Assembly (NCBI GenBank): GCA_014382245.1
Contig: JACNKC010000079.1
Span: forward strand, 1-42,598
Direction of reading: 5' to 3'
Source: Pseudomonadota bacterium
GTDB lineage: Bacteria; Desulfobacterota; Binatia; UBA1149
DNA: 42,598 nucleotides
Position numbers and translations under genes: made by a program. Positions 8,520 to 16,328 of the stretch are shown piece after piece. A model generated the notes under the pieces. The model was not told the DNA's origin. It saw only the letters and a list, made by a program, of their open reading frames with translations, and searched no databases. How positions within the stretch are numbered: the stretch's first letter is position 1; every line of letters begins with the position of its first letter.

Positions 8520-10435
8520 TGGTGGCAGGTACTTATGCGGGCAAGCGCTCGGTGCGCGTGGGCACGCTCACCGTCATCGCGCCGCTGCTGCTGGGCCTGC
8601 TGGTCGCTGGCTGCAGCGATCGCGCGGCGGATCCAGCGTCACCGTCGGTGCTGGTGGTCTGCATAGACACCCTGAGGGCCGACGCGCTGGGGGTCTACGG
8701 CGCGTCGCCTGCCGGTTCGCCCGTTCTCGACCAGCTCGCAGCCGACGGCTTGGTTTTTGATAACGCTTTCAGTACCTCTTCGTGGACGCGGCCAGCGGTG
8801 CCATCGCTGCTCACCGGCCTGTTTCCTTTTCAGCACGGCATGCTCGAGACCCATGACGACGGTGTCGACGTGCTGCCCGACAGCGTCCAGACCCTGGCCG
8901 AGCACATGTCGGCTGCCGGCTATCGCAGCGCGGCCTTCGTTCAGAATGATCACCTGAGACGTCGGTACAGCAACCTCGACCAGGGCTTTGCCACCTACGT
9001 TGACGACGCCGGTAAGGCGCCGCTCATAGCCCAGCGCTTTCTTTCCTGGCTCGACCAGGCCGATGACAGACCGTTTTTTGCCTACCTGCATTTTCTCGAC
9101 GTGCACTGGCCCTACGAGCCCATCGGCCTGCTGGGCAGTCGCGGGATCAGCGATTCTGACAGGAACAGGGTCGCGTCCTGGGGAGTGGAGCCCCGGCGTT
9201 GGTGGTTGCTGAGGGAGGGCGTGCGCGACGGCGAACTGGAGCTGGACGACGAAGACCTCGCGCTGCTGCGCCGTCTTTACCAGGCCGAGCTCACCGAGCT
9301 GGACGCGGTGCTGGGGCACCTGTTCGAGGTCCTGCGCGCGCGCGGGACCTGGGACGAAACGCTGGTGATCGTTACTTCTGACCACGGCGAGGGTTTCATG
9401 GAGCACGGCAGGCTCGACCACGGTTATGCCCAGTATGACGAGCTGCTCAGGGTTCCGCTTATACTTCGCCTGCCGGCCTCGCGCAGTCGAACCGGCCGGG
9501 TAAAAACCCAGGTGCAGATCGTTGACCTCACGGCTACCGTGCTGGAGCTGGTCGGAATTTCGGGCGAGCTTCCGTCGGGCAGCAGGTCCCTGTTGCAGGC
9601 TGCAGACGGTGGTGAGCAAAGGCAGGTGCTGGCCCAGGAAACCCACGGCAAGCAGACCTGGACGGCGCTCAGGCGTGCCGATTGGAAGTACCTGCGCGTA
9701 GAGGATCAAGGTGGCGGGGCACGCAGGCGCACGCTGCCCGCAGACCTGGTGGTAGGTGACCGCGTGCGCGCGAAAGGCGTTTTCGTTGGGGGGCGTTTCC
9801 TGGCCGACGAAGTGAAACGGGTCTCCCGGGGAGACGAAGACCTCGAGATCCGCGCCCCGCTGGCGGCCCTGGTCCGCGACCCGGGCGTCTTCGAGATCAT
9901 GGGATTGAGCGTGCAGGTGGATACCGATGTTCGTTTTGACGATGGCGAAGGCAGGTCGCCCTTTGATCTCCTGTCCGCCGGCGACTGGGTACGCGTAGAC
10001 GCCAGGTGGAAGGGGACCTCGTTGCGGGCCGACCGGGTCGCACTGCTGGCCGACGAATCCGAGCGCGTGCTCGAGCAGGAGGGCGTGGTCACGGCCTTCG
10101 GCGTTGACACGAACGGGGTTGTCAGGCTCCAGCTGGGTGGCCGCGAGGTGGTGGTCAACGAGCAAGCCGAGTGGAAAAAATTCTCGCCAGACGAAGAGGT
10201 GATATACGAATCCGGGCGCGCGGAACCGGCCCTGAGCGAGGAGTTGTACGATCTCGTCGCGGATCCCGGCGAACAGGTGAACCTGGCCGGAAAAAACACT
10301 GGCAAGTTGGCGGAGATGGCCACTGCCCTGGCGGCGTTGCAGGCCTCGCTGGCCGAAGCCCCGGGGCACGAACGCGCGGGAGCGCTCGACGAGAAAACCC
10401 GCCGTCGCTTGCAGGAAATGGGTTACCTGGAGTAA
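8519..10435 (+). CDS. Sulfatase-fold (alkaline phosphatase superfamily) lipoprotein with inserted DUF5666-like segment
   Basis: 638 residues. A lipoprotein signal with lipobox VAGC puts the lipidated cysteine at 32. Metal-site motifs of the alkaline phosphatase superfamily are clear: CIDTLRAD (D50) and TSDHGEGF (D288, H289). The nucleophile segment reads SWTRPAVPSLLTG, placing threonine T90 where true sulfatases have the Cys/Ser that becomes formylglycine. This suggests a phospho-group hydrolase or transferase rather than a classical sulfatase. After WKYLRV (about 394) the fold is interrupted by about 180 residues with repeated VVGDRVRAKG / AGDWVRVDARW / GVVTAF elements resembling DUF5666, before ELYDLVADPGE at 575 resumes the sulfatase C-terminus. 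It acts in the periplasm or on the outer membrane, probably modifying the glycan made by its neighbours. The frame also has a TTG at 8516. Confidence 0.85.
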   Translation: MVAGTYAGKRSVRVGTLTVIAPLLLGLLVAGCSDRAADPASPSVLVVCIDTLRADALGVYGASPAGSPVLDQLAADGLVFDNAFSTSSWTRPAVPSLLTGLFPFQHGMLETHDDGVDVLPDSVQTLAEHMSAAGYRSAAFVQNDHLRRRYSNLDQGFATYVDDAGKAPLIAQRFLSWLDQADDRPFFAYLHFLDVHWPYEPIGLLGSRGISDSDRNRVASWGVEPRRWWLLREGVRDGELELDDEDLALLRRLYQAELTELDAVLGHLFEVLRARGTWDETLVIVTSDHGEGFMEHGRLDHGYAQYDELLRVPLILRLPASRSRTGRVKTQVQIVDLTATVLELVGISGELPSGSRSLLQAADGGEQRQVLAQETHGKQTWTALRRADWKYLRVEDQGGGARRRTLPADLVVGDRVRAKGVFVGGRFLADEVKRVSRGDEDLEIRAPLAALVRDPGVFEIMGLSVQVDTDVRFDDGEGRSPFDLLSAGDWVRVDARWKGTSLRADRVALLADESERVLEQEGVVTAFGVDTNGVVRLQLGGREVVVNEQAEWKKFSPDEEVIYESGRAEPALSEELYDLVADPGEQVNLAGKNTGKLAEMATALAALQASLAEAPGHERAGALDEKTRRRLQEMGYLE

Positions 10436-10444
10436 GAAGAGCCC

Positions 10445-11665
10445 ATGCGCATAGCCTACGTATCAGCTGACCGCGGAGTGCCGGTTGTCGGCTCGCAGGG
10501 CAGCGCCGTGCACGTGTCGTCCATGGTTGCCGCGCTGGTCGAGCGCGGACAGGACCTGACGGTTTTCACGGCTCGTCCGCCGGCCGACGCCAGTGCATCA
10601 GCGTGCCCGGTGGTAGATCTCACCGGCGATCCGCTGCTCGAAGAGTTGCGCCGCATGGTGGCCAAGCGCAGCCGTGAAGCCGGCGAGGAGACTACGCGGG
10701 CCTGGGAAGTGTACAGCCTGCTGCTCAACCAGACCTTGTTGGAAAAACTCGAGGCTGACGCGCAGGGTTTCGACCTGGTGTACGAGCGCCACTCGTTGTG
10801 GTCGTTTGCGGGCCTGCAGTATGCCCGGCGCCGCGGCGTGCCCTTGTTCCTGGAGGTCAACGCCCCGTTGGCCGCGCAGCAGGCCGACTACCGTCGGCTC
10901 GAACTCGAAGACACTGCCGACGCTGTTGCAGGCATGGTTTTTCCCGGTGCCGACCGGGTGCTGGTTACCTGTCCGGCGCTGATCGACTACGCGCAGTCTT
11001 TCGGCGCGTCACGACGGCAGACACGGGTGGTGCCCTGCGGTGTAAACGAGGATCTGTTTGCCTGGGAGGACCGCGACATGTCGCGCGCCAAGGGTGAGTT
11101 CGTGATCGGGTTTGTCGGCAGCCTCAAACCCTGGCACGGCGTTGACAGGTTGCTGAAGGCTTTCGGCCGCCTGGCCGCCGACGACCCGGCCTACCGCTTG
11201 CTGGTGGTAGGCGACGGGCCACTGCGCGGAGAGATCGAGGATTTTGCGGCCAGGTATTCGCTGGCTGACCGTATCGAGCTGACCGGCGCGGTAGAACACA
11301 GCGAGGTGCCGGCCCTGCTCCGGCGCATGGACGTGGGCGTTGCCCCTTACCCCGAGCTCGAGGATTTTTATTTCTCGCCACTCAAGGTGTGGGAGTACGC
11401 GGCCGCGGGCTTGCCCATAGCGGCCAGTAACATCGGCCAGCTGGGCGACCTGTTTCCCCACCACGAGGCGGCGCTGCTGCACAGCCCGGGACGGACCAGC
11501 AAGCTGGTACGAAATATCGCCCGGCTGCGCTCCGACCCGGAGCTGGCAGAAAGACTGGCGCGCAGGGCCAGGCAGGTCGCTCGGCGGCACAGCTGGTCGA
11601 GGATAGCGGGGCGCGTGCTCAACCTGGCCGAGAAGTCAGTGGAGCGTCACTCCCGCGTCGGCTGA
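10445..11665 (+). CDS. Glycosyltransferase, GT4 family (paralog of the gene at 3784)
   Basis: 406 residues, ATG nine bases after the sulfatase-fold gene. It aligns by eye through its length with the 3784 gene: DRGVPVVGSQGSAVHV, VYERHSLW, FLEVNAPLAAQQ, GSLKPWHGVD, VGDGPLRGEIE, RMDVGVAPYPE and FYFSPLKVWEYAAAGLP. The GT-B donor-site glutamate region (KVWEYAAAG) is intact. The pair brackets the kinase, MurG-like enzyme, barrel and sulfatase-fold gene, so all probably build one product. Its 3' end overlaps, tail to tail, the last 19 bases of the minus-strand gene ending at 11647. Sugar donor and acceptor are unknown. Confidence 0.88.
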   Translation: MRIAYVSADRGVPVVGSQGSAVHVSSMVAALVERGQDLTVFTARPPADASASACPVVDLTGDPLLEELRRMVAKRSREAGEETTRAWEVYSLLLNQTLLEKLEADAQGFDLVYERHSLWSFAGLQYARRRGVPLFLEVNAPLAAQQADYRRLELEDTADAVAGMVFPGADRVLVTCPALIDYAQSFGASRRQTRVVPCGVNEDLFAWEDRDMSRAKGEFVIGFVGSLKPWHGVDRLLKAFGRLAADDPAYRLLVVGDGPLRGEIEDFAARYSLADRIELTGAVEHSEVPALLRRMDVGVAPYPELEDFYFSPLKVWEYAAAGLPIAASNIGQLGDLFPHHEAALLHSPGRTSKLVRNIARLRSDPELAERLARRARQVARRHSWSRIAGRVLNLAEKSVERHSRVG

Positions 11666-13641
11666 TCGGCGTCCTCGCGGTCGAGCGCACGCTTGGCGCG
11701 ACCGACGAGTTCTGTCACCGAATCGTGATCGCCGCGCAGGGGATACTGCTCGCCAGGGTCCTTGTCGAGATCAAACACCAGCACGCGGTGACTGCTCGCC
11801 GCTGTGCTGTCGTGGGGGTGGACGAGGCGCACCTTGTCGCTCCCTTCCCGGTAGGCGAGCCTTTGGTCGGCCAGGCCCCGGGTTTCAGTTATCACCGGTC
11901 GAGCGGCTGGCTTCTCACCGGAGAGCAGCGGCAGAAGCGAGCGTCCGTCACGCTCGACGGGTGGCGGTGCGACACCGGCCAGATCTTCGATACTGGGCGC
12001 GAGGTCGACGAGCGAAACCGGGGAGCTGACGCTTGACGGCATGTGGTCGAAGCTGTCGGCGCCGGGCCAGAGGAATACCAGCGGCACGTGTACCTGTTCT
12101 TCGAATACGTCGTGCCCGTGACTGAAACCGTTGTGCTCGAAGAACTCCTCGCCGTGGTCAGAGGTAAATACCACCAGCGTGTTGTCGCGCAGGCCGGCTT
12201 GCCGCAGGCCGTCGAGCAGGCGCGCAAAAATACGGTCGCCCTCGCGCACTTCTTCGTCGTAGCGGGCCAGCAGCTCGCGCAGGCCGGGGCTGTCACGGCG
12301 CCAGGCGTTGGCCGTGTCGCCGTTGCCCAGCTGCAGCAGGTCAACGTGCGACCAGGCAGAAGGCGCGGCAGGAGGTGGGTCGAAATAGCCGTGCCCGTAC
12401 AAGGGCCAGTGAGGTTCGACCACGTGGACGTAGGCAAAAAAGGGAGCGTCGGATTTTGAAATCCAGTCCAGCGCCGCCGTCACTATCACGTCGCCCGAGA
12501 CCTTGTGCGTGCGCCAGGCCTGGGCGCGCCTGAACGCGTCCCAGTCACGCCGGCCCAGCAGCAGCTCGTAAAGCAGCAGCGAACGCGAAAGCTGTCGGTG
12601 TCCGCCGGCGACAAAGTACTTGTCAAAGCCTTCGCTGAAACCCTCGCCCGACACCAGTCCGTTGGCCACGAAAGCGCCACTGCGGTAGCCGGCGTTGGAG
12701 AAGCTCGAGGCCATGCTCCAGGTACCCGCGGGGGGGGCGAGCATGGTATTGTCGACGCCCCACGACGAAGCGCGGCGCGCCGAGAACAGTGATTTTACCG
12801 AGGGGATGGTGCTCGGCGCTGCTGCCACGGCGTTGTTGAAGACCGTCGCGCGCCCGCGGCTTTCAAGATCGAGGCGTGGCGTGGTGTCGACTTCGTATCC
12901 CGGGCCAACGTGGTCGGCGCGCAGGGTGTCGACCAGGAACACGACGACGCTGTTCGTTCCGGGTGCCTGGGCGACGGTGACAGGAGGGGCGGCAGGAGAG
13001 CGCCCTCCCGCGGCAGCCGCCAGCACGATTACCGACGCAAGCAGGGTCGTCACAAGGCCGATCAGCGGGCGCCCGAGCAGCCACAGGAGTACGCCCGCCG
13101 CCGCCGCGGCCAATAACCACGACCTCGGATCGGCCGCGCAGGCCTGCACCGTTACCAGCAGCAGTGCGTACCAGCAGCCCGCGGCCAGGACCGCCAGCAA
13201 GCGTGCCGTCGCCGCTCCCCGGGCCGCCACGAGGCGGTTGAGCACGACCGTGGACGGTAAGGAAAGCAGCACCGAGCTGATCAACAGCGCAGCGTAGCCT
13301 GCCTCCGGCGCCCAGCCGGCATCCTGCGCCAGTGCGTGTACGGGAGCGGCGAGCAGCAGCAGGAGGCAGCCGGTAATCGCTGTCGAGCTTATCGCGCCGG
13401 CCGCCGTGGGCGTGCTGGTGCCGGACGCACCGCCACTGCCGACGAGGAAGCCGGCGACCATTGTCGCGCTGGCGGCTGCCGCTGCGGTGGCCGCGGCCAG
13501 CGCTAACAGCCGCAGCAGGGCCGGGGAAGCGAGCACTTCGCGGGGCGTCCATGGGTGCACCAGCTCAAACAGCAGCACCGGGAGCCACAGCAATACTGCG
13601 GCCTGCGACAGGTCGGGCCACAGCAAGCCGCGACCTTTCAC
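11647..13641 (-). CDS. Membrane-anchored sulfatase-fold enzyme (alkaline phosphatase superfamily)
   Basis: 664 residues. The first 215 residues form several hydrophobic helices (about five or six) rich in Ala/Leu, then a periplasmic catalytic domain. Catalytic-domain landmarks are VFLVDTLRADH (D238), PSTIPSVKSLF with threonine T278 at the nucleophile position, HWPLYGH, and FTSDHGEEFFEHNGFSHGH. As in the 8519 gene, Thr replaces the formylglycine-forming Cys/Ser. The layout (N-terminal membrane helices plus periplasmic Thr-nucleophile domain) resembles LtaS/EptA-like phospho-head-group transferases, although sequence of the core is more sulfatase-like. GTG start at 13641 overlaps the stop of the upstream sulfotransferase-fold gene as GTGA, so the two are translationally coupled. 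Substrate unknown. Confidence 0.85.
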   Translation of the reverse strand: MKGRGLLWPDLSQAAVLLWLPVLLFELVHPWTPREVLASPALLRLLALAAATAAAAASATMVAGFLVGSGGASGTSTPTAAGAISSTAITGCLLLLLAAPVHALAQDAGWAPEAGYAALLISSVLLSLPSTVVLNRLVAARGAATARLLAVLAAGCWYALLLVTVQACAADPRSWLLAAAAAGVLLWLLGRPLIGLVTTLLASVIVLAAAAGGRSPAAPPVTVAQAPGTNSVVVFLVDTLRADHVGPGYEVDTTPRLDLESRGRATVFNNAVAAAPSTIPSVKSLFSARRASSWGVDNTMLAPPAGTWSMASSFSNAGYRSGAFVANGLVSGEGFSEGFDKYFVAGGHRQLSRSLLLYELLLGRRDWDAFRRAQAWRTHKVSGDVIVTAALDWISKSDAPFFAYVHVVEPHWPLYGHGYFDPPPAAPSAWSHVDLLQLGNGDTANAWRRDSPGLRELLARYDEEVREGDRIFARLLDGLRQAGLRDNTLVVFTSDHGEEFFEHNGFSHGHDVFEEQVHVPLVFLWPGADSFDHMPSSVSSPVSLVDLAPSIEDLAGVAPPPVERDGRSLLPLLSGEKPAARPVITETRGLADQRLAYREGSDKVRLVHPHDSTAASSHRVLVFDLDKDPGEQYPLRGDHDSVTELVGRAKRALDREDADQPTRE

Positions 13642-14237
13642 GCCTGTTGCCCCGCGCGGTTGCGGTACAGCTCTCCGCTGACGGCAGCAGCCATCGCGGT
13701 TTCGTTGAGAGCGCCACCGAGAAACACGTTGATCTGTTGCGCGGCCGAGGCCGGATCCTGCACGGCGGCAGCGTAGTCCAGGTAGAGCACCCCGGTGCCG
13801 GTCGCTGCGTTGAGCCTGCTCTTGACCTGCTCAAGGTGGCGGCCGAAGAGCTCGGCCAGGCGACCGTCACCGGCGTTTGCGGCCGGTTTGCCCCGGTTGC
13901 CCAGCATGCGGCGCTGCGAGGCCAGCACTTCGGTCATGTTGCGCAGGACAAAGAGCACGCGGTAGTCGAGGTCAGCGGGCAGGTGCTCGAGCAGGGCTGA
14001 AATAACCTTGACCGACCGCCCCCTTGCCCGGTAGATGCAGGAGGCGTCGTCAGCGAGCTTCCTGATCGGCTCGTACTCGAAGTAACCGTGCGGGTTATCG
14101 TCATCGGCCTCGCGCTTGCCGTCGCTCAGCGGTTCGATTCCGCCGGCCCCGAGCATGCGCATGAGCATCGAGGTGCCCGAGCGTGGCAGGCCCGAGACAA
14201 TGGTAACAAAGCTTTCATTGACCGCTGGCGGCACCAC
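13638..14237 (-). CDS. Sulfotransferase-fold protein
   Basis: About 199 residues. It begins close to the PAPS-binding P-loop, SGLPRSGTS (residues 15-23), and continues with YFEYEPIRKL and VLFVLRN, where an arginine/serine normally contacts the 3'-phosphate. Length is short against typical sulfotransferases (250-300). The frame stays open far upstream across the divergent oligoribonuclease gene, but that part has no family signal. Two adjacent GTG codons (14237, 14234) next to a GAGG box are the best starts. It would transfer sulfate from PAPS to a carbohydrate or similar acceptor in the cytoplasm. Coupling to the downstream sulfatase-fold gene suggests a shared substrate pathway. Confidence 0.75.
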   Translation of the reverse strand: MVPPAVNESFVTIVSGLPRSGTSMLMRMLGAGGIEPLSDGKREADDDNPHGYFEYEPIRKLADDASCIYRARGRSVKVISALLEHLPADLDYRVLFVLRNMTEVLASQRRMLGNRGKPAANAGDGRLAELFGRHLEQVKSRLNAATGTGVLYLDYAAAVQDPASAAQQINVFLGGALNETAMAAAVSGELYRNRAGQQA

Positions 14238-14348
14238 CTCACTGTAGTTTGAAGAGCGCTCGGCGCCAAGTGAGCGGCGCGCTGCTGTTGCCCGCGCTCG
14301 GAGGGAGGCTGCTTGGGGGTGCGCGCGTAACGTGATAGCGCCTGTGTT

Positions 14349-14921
14349 ATGGGTGATTCTGCCGAACTGCTGGTGTGGCTGGACATGGAGATGACCGGTC
14401 TGGACCCGGTCACCTGCGTGCCGATGGAAGTGGCCGTGATCGTGACCGATGGCCAGCTGGTCGAGATCGAGAGCGCGCAGTGGCTGGTGCAGACGCCGGC
14501 CGATAAGATCGAAGAGATGGATCCGTTTGTCGAGAAGATGCACAGCGACAACGGACTCACCGAGCGCGTGCTTGCTGCCGGCAGGCCGCTGGCCGAGGTC
14601 GATCACGATCTCGTCGAGGTCATCGACAGGCAATGCCCCGATGGCAAGGCCATCCTCGCTGGCAACTCGATCCACCAGGATCGACGTTTTATCAGGCGCT
14701 ATTTTCCCGGGCTCGAACAGCTCCTCCACTACCGCATGGTCGACGTGAGTTCGATAAAGGAGATCGCCGAGCGTTGGTACGGCAAGGACGCGGCTTACGA
14801 CAAGCCCGACAGCCCGCACACCGCGTTGGCCGATACCCGGGCTTCGATAGAAGAACTCAGGTGGTACCGCGAGCGCTACTTCCGCAGTCGCGACGCGGTC
14901 TCTCGGGACCAGGGCAGGTAG
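14349..14921 (+). CDS. orn: Oligoribonuclease (3'-5' exoribonuclease for 2-5 nt RNAs)
   Basis: 190 residues, the normal length. The DEDDh set is complete: D12 and E14 in LVWLDMEMTGLD, D111 in GNSIHQDRRF, H157 and D162 in DSPHTALADTR. The enzyme degrades the smallest RNA fragments and linear pGpG from cyclic-di-GMP breakdown, in the cytoplasm. The ATG at 14349 starts two codons before the conserved domain; no clear Shine-Dalgarno is visible, so translation may be leaderless or weak. It is divergent from the sulfotransferase-fold gene with about 110 bp between starts. Convergent with the next gene across a small GGCCGA/TCGGCC hairpin at 14944-14960. Confidence 0.96.
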   Translation: MGDSAELLVWLDMEMTGLDPVTCVPMEVAVIVTDGQLVEIESAQWLVQTPADKIEEMDPFVEKMHSDNGLTERVLAAGRPLAEVDHDLVEVIDRQCPDGKAILAGNSIHQDRRFIRRYFPGLEQLLHYRMVDVSSIKEIAERWYGKDAAYDKPDSPHTALADTRASIEELRWYRERYFRSRDAVSRDQGR

Positions 14922-14959
14922 ACCCCCCGCGAGTTTGCAACCGGGCCGACCGTTTCGGC

Positions 14960-16225
14960 CTACATCCTGCCGTCGGTTATGTTCCAGGTGAGCACATCGG
15001 CGCCGAGCTTGCCCAGCAGGCTGCGCTTGAAACCCTTGCCCGTCCAGTCGTAACGCTTGAGCTCGCGCTGGTCGTCGGCGGCCACGTAGAGTTCGGTTCT
15101 GCCGTCGCCGTCGAGGTCGGTTGCCCACGCGGCGTGTTCAAAACCCGAGGAGTTGTTGTCCACCAGGGTCCGCGTCCAGGCGGTGCCGGCCGGAGAGCCC
15201 GGGGCGGGTGGTGCAAAATGATAAATGCCGGTCTTCATGGCCGCGGCTATGAGCTCGGCGCGGCCGTCGCCGTCAAAATCACCGGGCACCAGGAAGCGGG
15301 TCTGCCTGTCGTCTATGGTGCCGAGCACCGAGTGCGAAAAACTGCCGTCGGCGTTGATCGTGTACTGTCGTATTTCGACCGGGTGGGCAATACGCTTGTC
15401 GGCCCCGAGCTCGGCCTCGAGCACCGAGAACAACTCCGAGCGGCCGTCGCCGTCGAGGTCGGCCGCGAGAATTTCCTTGGCGTGGGTGCCTTCCTGTTTC
15501 TCTACCCAGCTGCGATCGTAGGAGCTGCCGTTCCAGCGGTACATCGCCACGCCGCCGGCCTGCGACGCGTCGGCGCGGTTGCGGTCGCTCGGGGTTGCAA
15601 AGAATTCGAGCTTGCCGTCGCCGTCGATGTCACCGATCTCGATCTCGTGCACGAAGGTGTCGGCCTTGCCGTCCATCTCGATCACGCTGGTCACGTTGCC
15701 GTCGGCGTCGACATTGACAACGGCCACCACGCCCGAGTCGTGCGTAGCGATCACCAGTTCGTCGATGCCGTCGCCATCGACATCACCGATCTCGATGTCA
15801 CGCAGGCGATCGAAGCGTCCGCCCCAGCTTTTCTGCCACAAGGTGTCGGCCTGCCAGCTGCCGTCGGCGAACTGCCATTTCTTGAGCATGGCCTTCTGGG
15901 CGCCGATGGTCAGGATGCCGCCGTTCCACGGCATGGCCTTGTGAAAGACGTTGGAGTCGGCGTCCTCGAGCCTGGTGTAGGACCACTTGCCGTTGGTTTC
16001 GCGCCAGATGTCCAGGCGCGCGGGCCCGGGGTGGGGGGTTCCCTCGTCGTCGGTCCAGAACCAGGCGTGGGTGAGCAACAAGGCCGGGCGGGCCGGCCCT
16101 TCCAGGGCCTGTCGCTGGGGCTCTGGGCCGCTGGTTCCGTCGTTTTCTGCACTCGTGCAGCCCGCGGTGAGCGCCGCTGTCAGCAGGGCAGCGAGCAGAA
16201 GGGTTGGCCTGTTTCGATCGATCAA
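14960..16225 (-). CDS. FG-GAP/VCBS-repeat lipoprotein (integrin-like propeller)
   Basis: About 421 residues. The most likely start is TTG 16225, which has an AGGAGA box seven bases upstream and yields a clean lipoprotein signal: a hydrophobic run ending LTAGC, lipidated Cys about 23. At least five FG-GAP/VCBS units follow, each with a calcium-binding DxDGDG core (GDVDGDGIDEL, GDIDGDGKLEF, ADLDGDGRSEL, GDFDGDGRAEL, TDLDGDGRTEL). They would fold into a Ca-binding beta-propeller on the periplasmic or outer surface. The family is structural and ligand-binding; no enzyme motif is seen. It is divergent from the pantothenate kinase gene. The repeated Asp/Gly codons create large open frames on the opposite strand, which are not genes. 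Confidence 0.82.
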   Translation of the reverse strand: MIDRNRPTLLLAALLTAALTAGCTSAENDGTSGPEPQRQALEGPARPALLLTHAWFWTDDEGTPHPGPARLDIWRETNGKWSYTRLEDADSNVFHKAMPWNGGILTIGAQKAMLKKWQFADGSWQADTLWQKSWGGRFDRLRDIEIGDVDGDGIDELVIATHDSGVVAVVNVDADGNVTSVIEMDGKADTFVHEIEIGDIDGDGKLEFFATPSDRNRADASQAGGVAMYRWNGSSYDRSWVEKQEGTHAKEILAADLDGDGRSELFSVLEAELGADKRIAHPVEIRQYTINADGSFSHSVLGTIDDRQTRFLVPGDFDGDGRAELIAAAMKTGIYHFAPPAPGSPAGTAWTRTLVDNNSSGFEHAAWATDLDGDGRTELYVAADDQRELKRYDWTGKGFKRSLLGKLGADVLTWNITDGRM

Positions 16226-16328
16226 TTGAGTTCTCCTGGTTGCCCGGTCTGGGCGACGTATGGCCGCTGGGCAGGCCGTGAGTATAACAGATTGCCCGTG
16301 TTGGCCACCACCGGCAGTATCGCGGGCG

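Noticed and set aside
8639-10369. Minus-strand frame of about 576 codons over the sulfatase-fold gene
   Set aside because: High-GC antisense openness only; no motif, signal peptide or ribosome site.
8519-10435. Classical formylglycine sulfatase
   Set aside because: The nucleophile position is Thr90, not Cys or Ser in the C/S-x-P-x-R context, so the sulfatase activity should not be assumed.
14944-14960. Bidirectional terminator between orn and the FG-GAP gene
   Set aside because: The GGCCGA/TCGGCC stem is only 6 bp and neither strand has a T run; noted in the orn entry only.
14238-15128. N-terminal extension of the sulfotransferase-fold frame
   Set aside because: It is antisense to the complete oligoribonuclease gene and has no family signal; GTG 14237 gives a start next to the P-loop.
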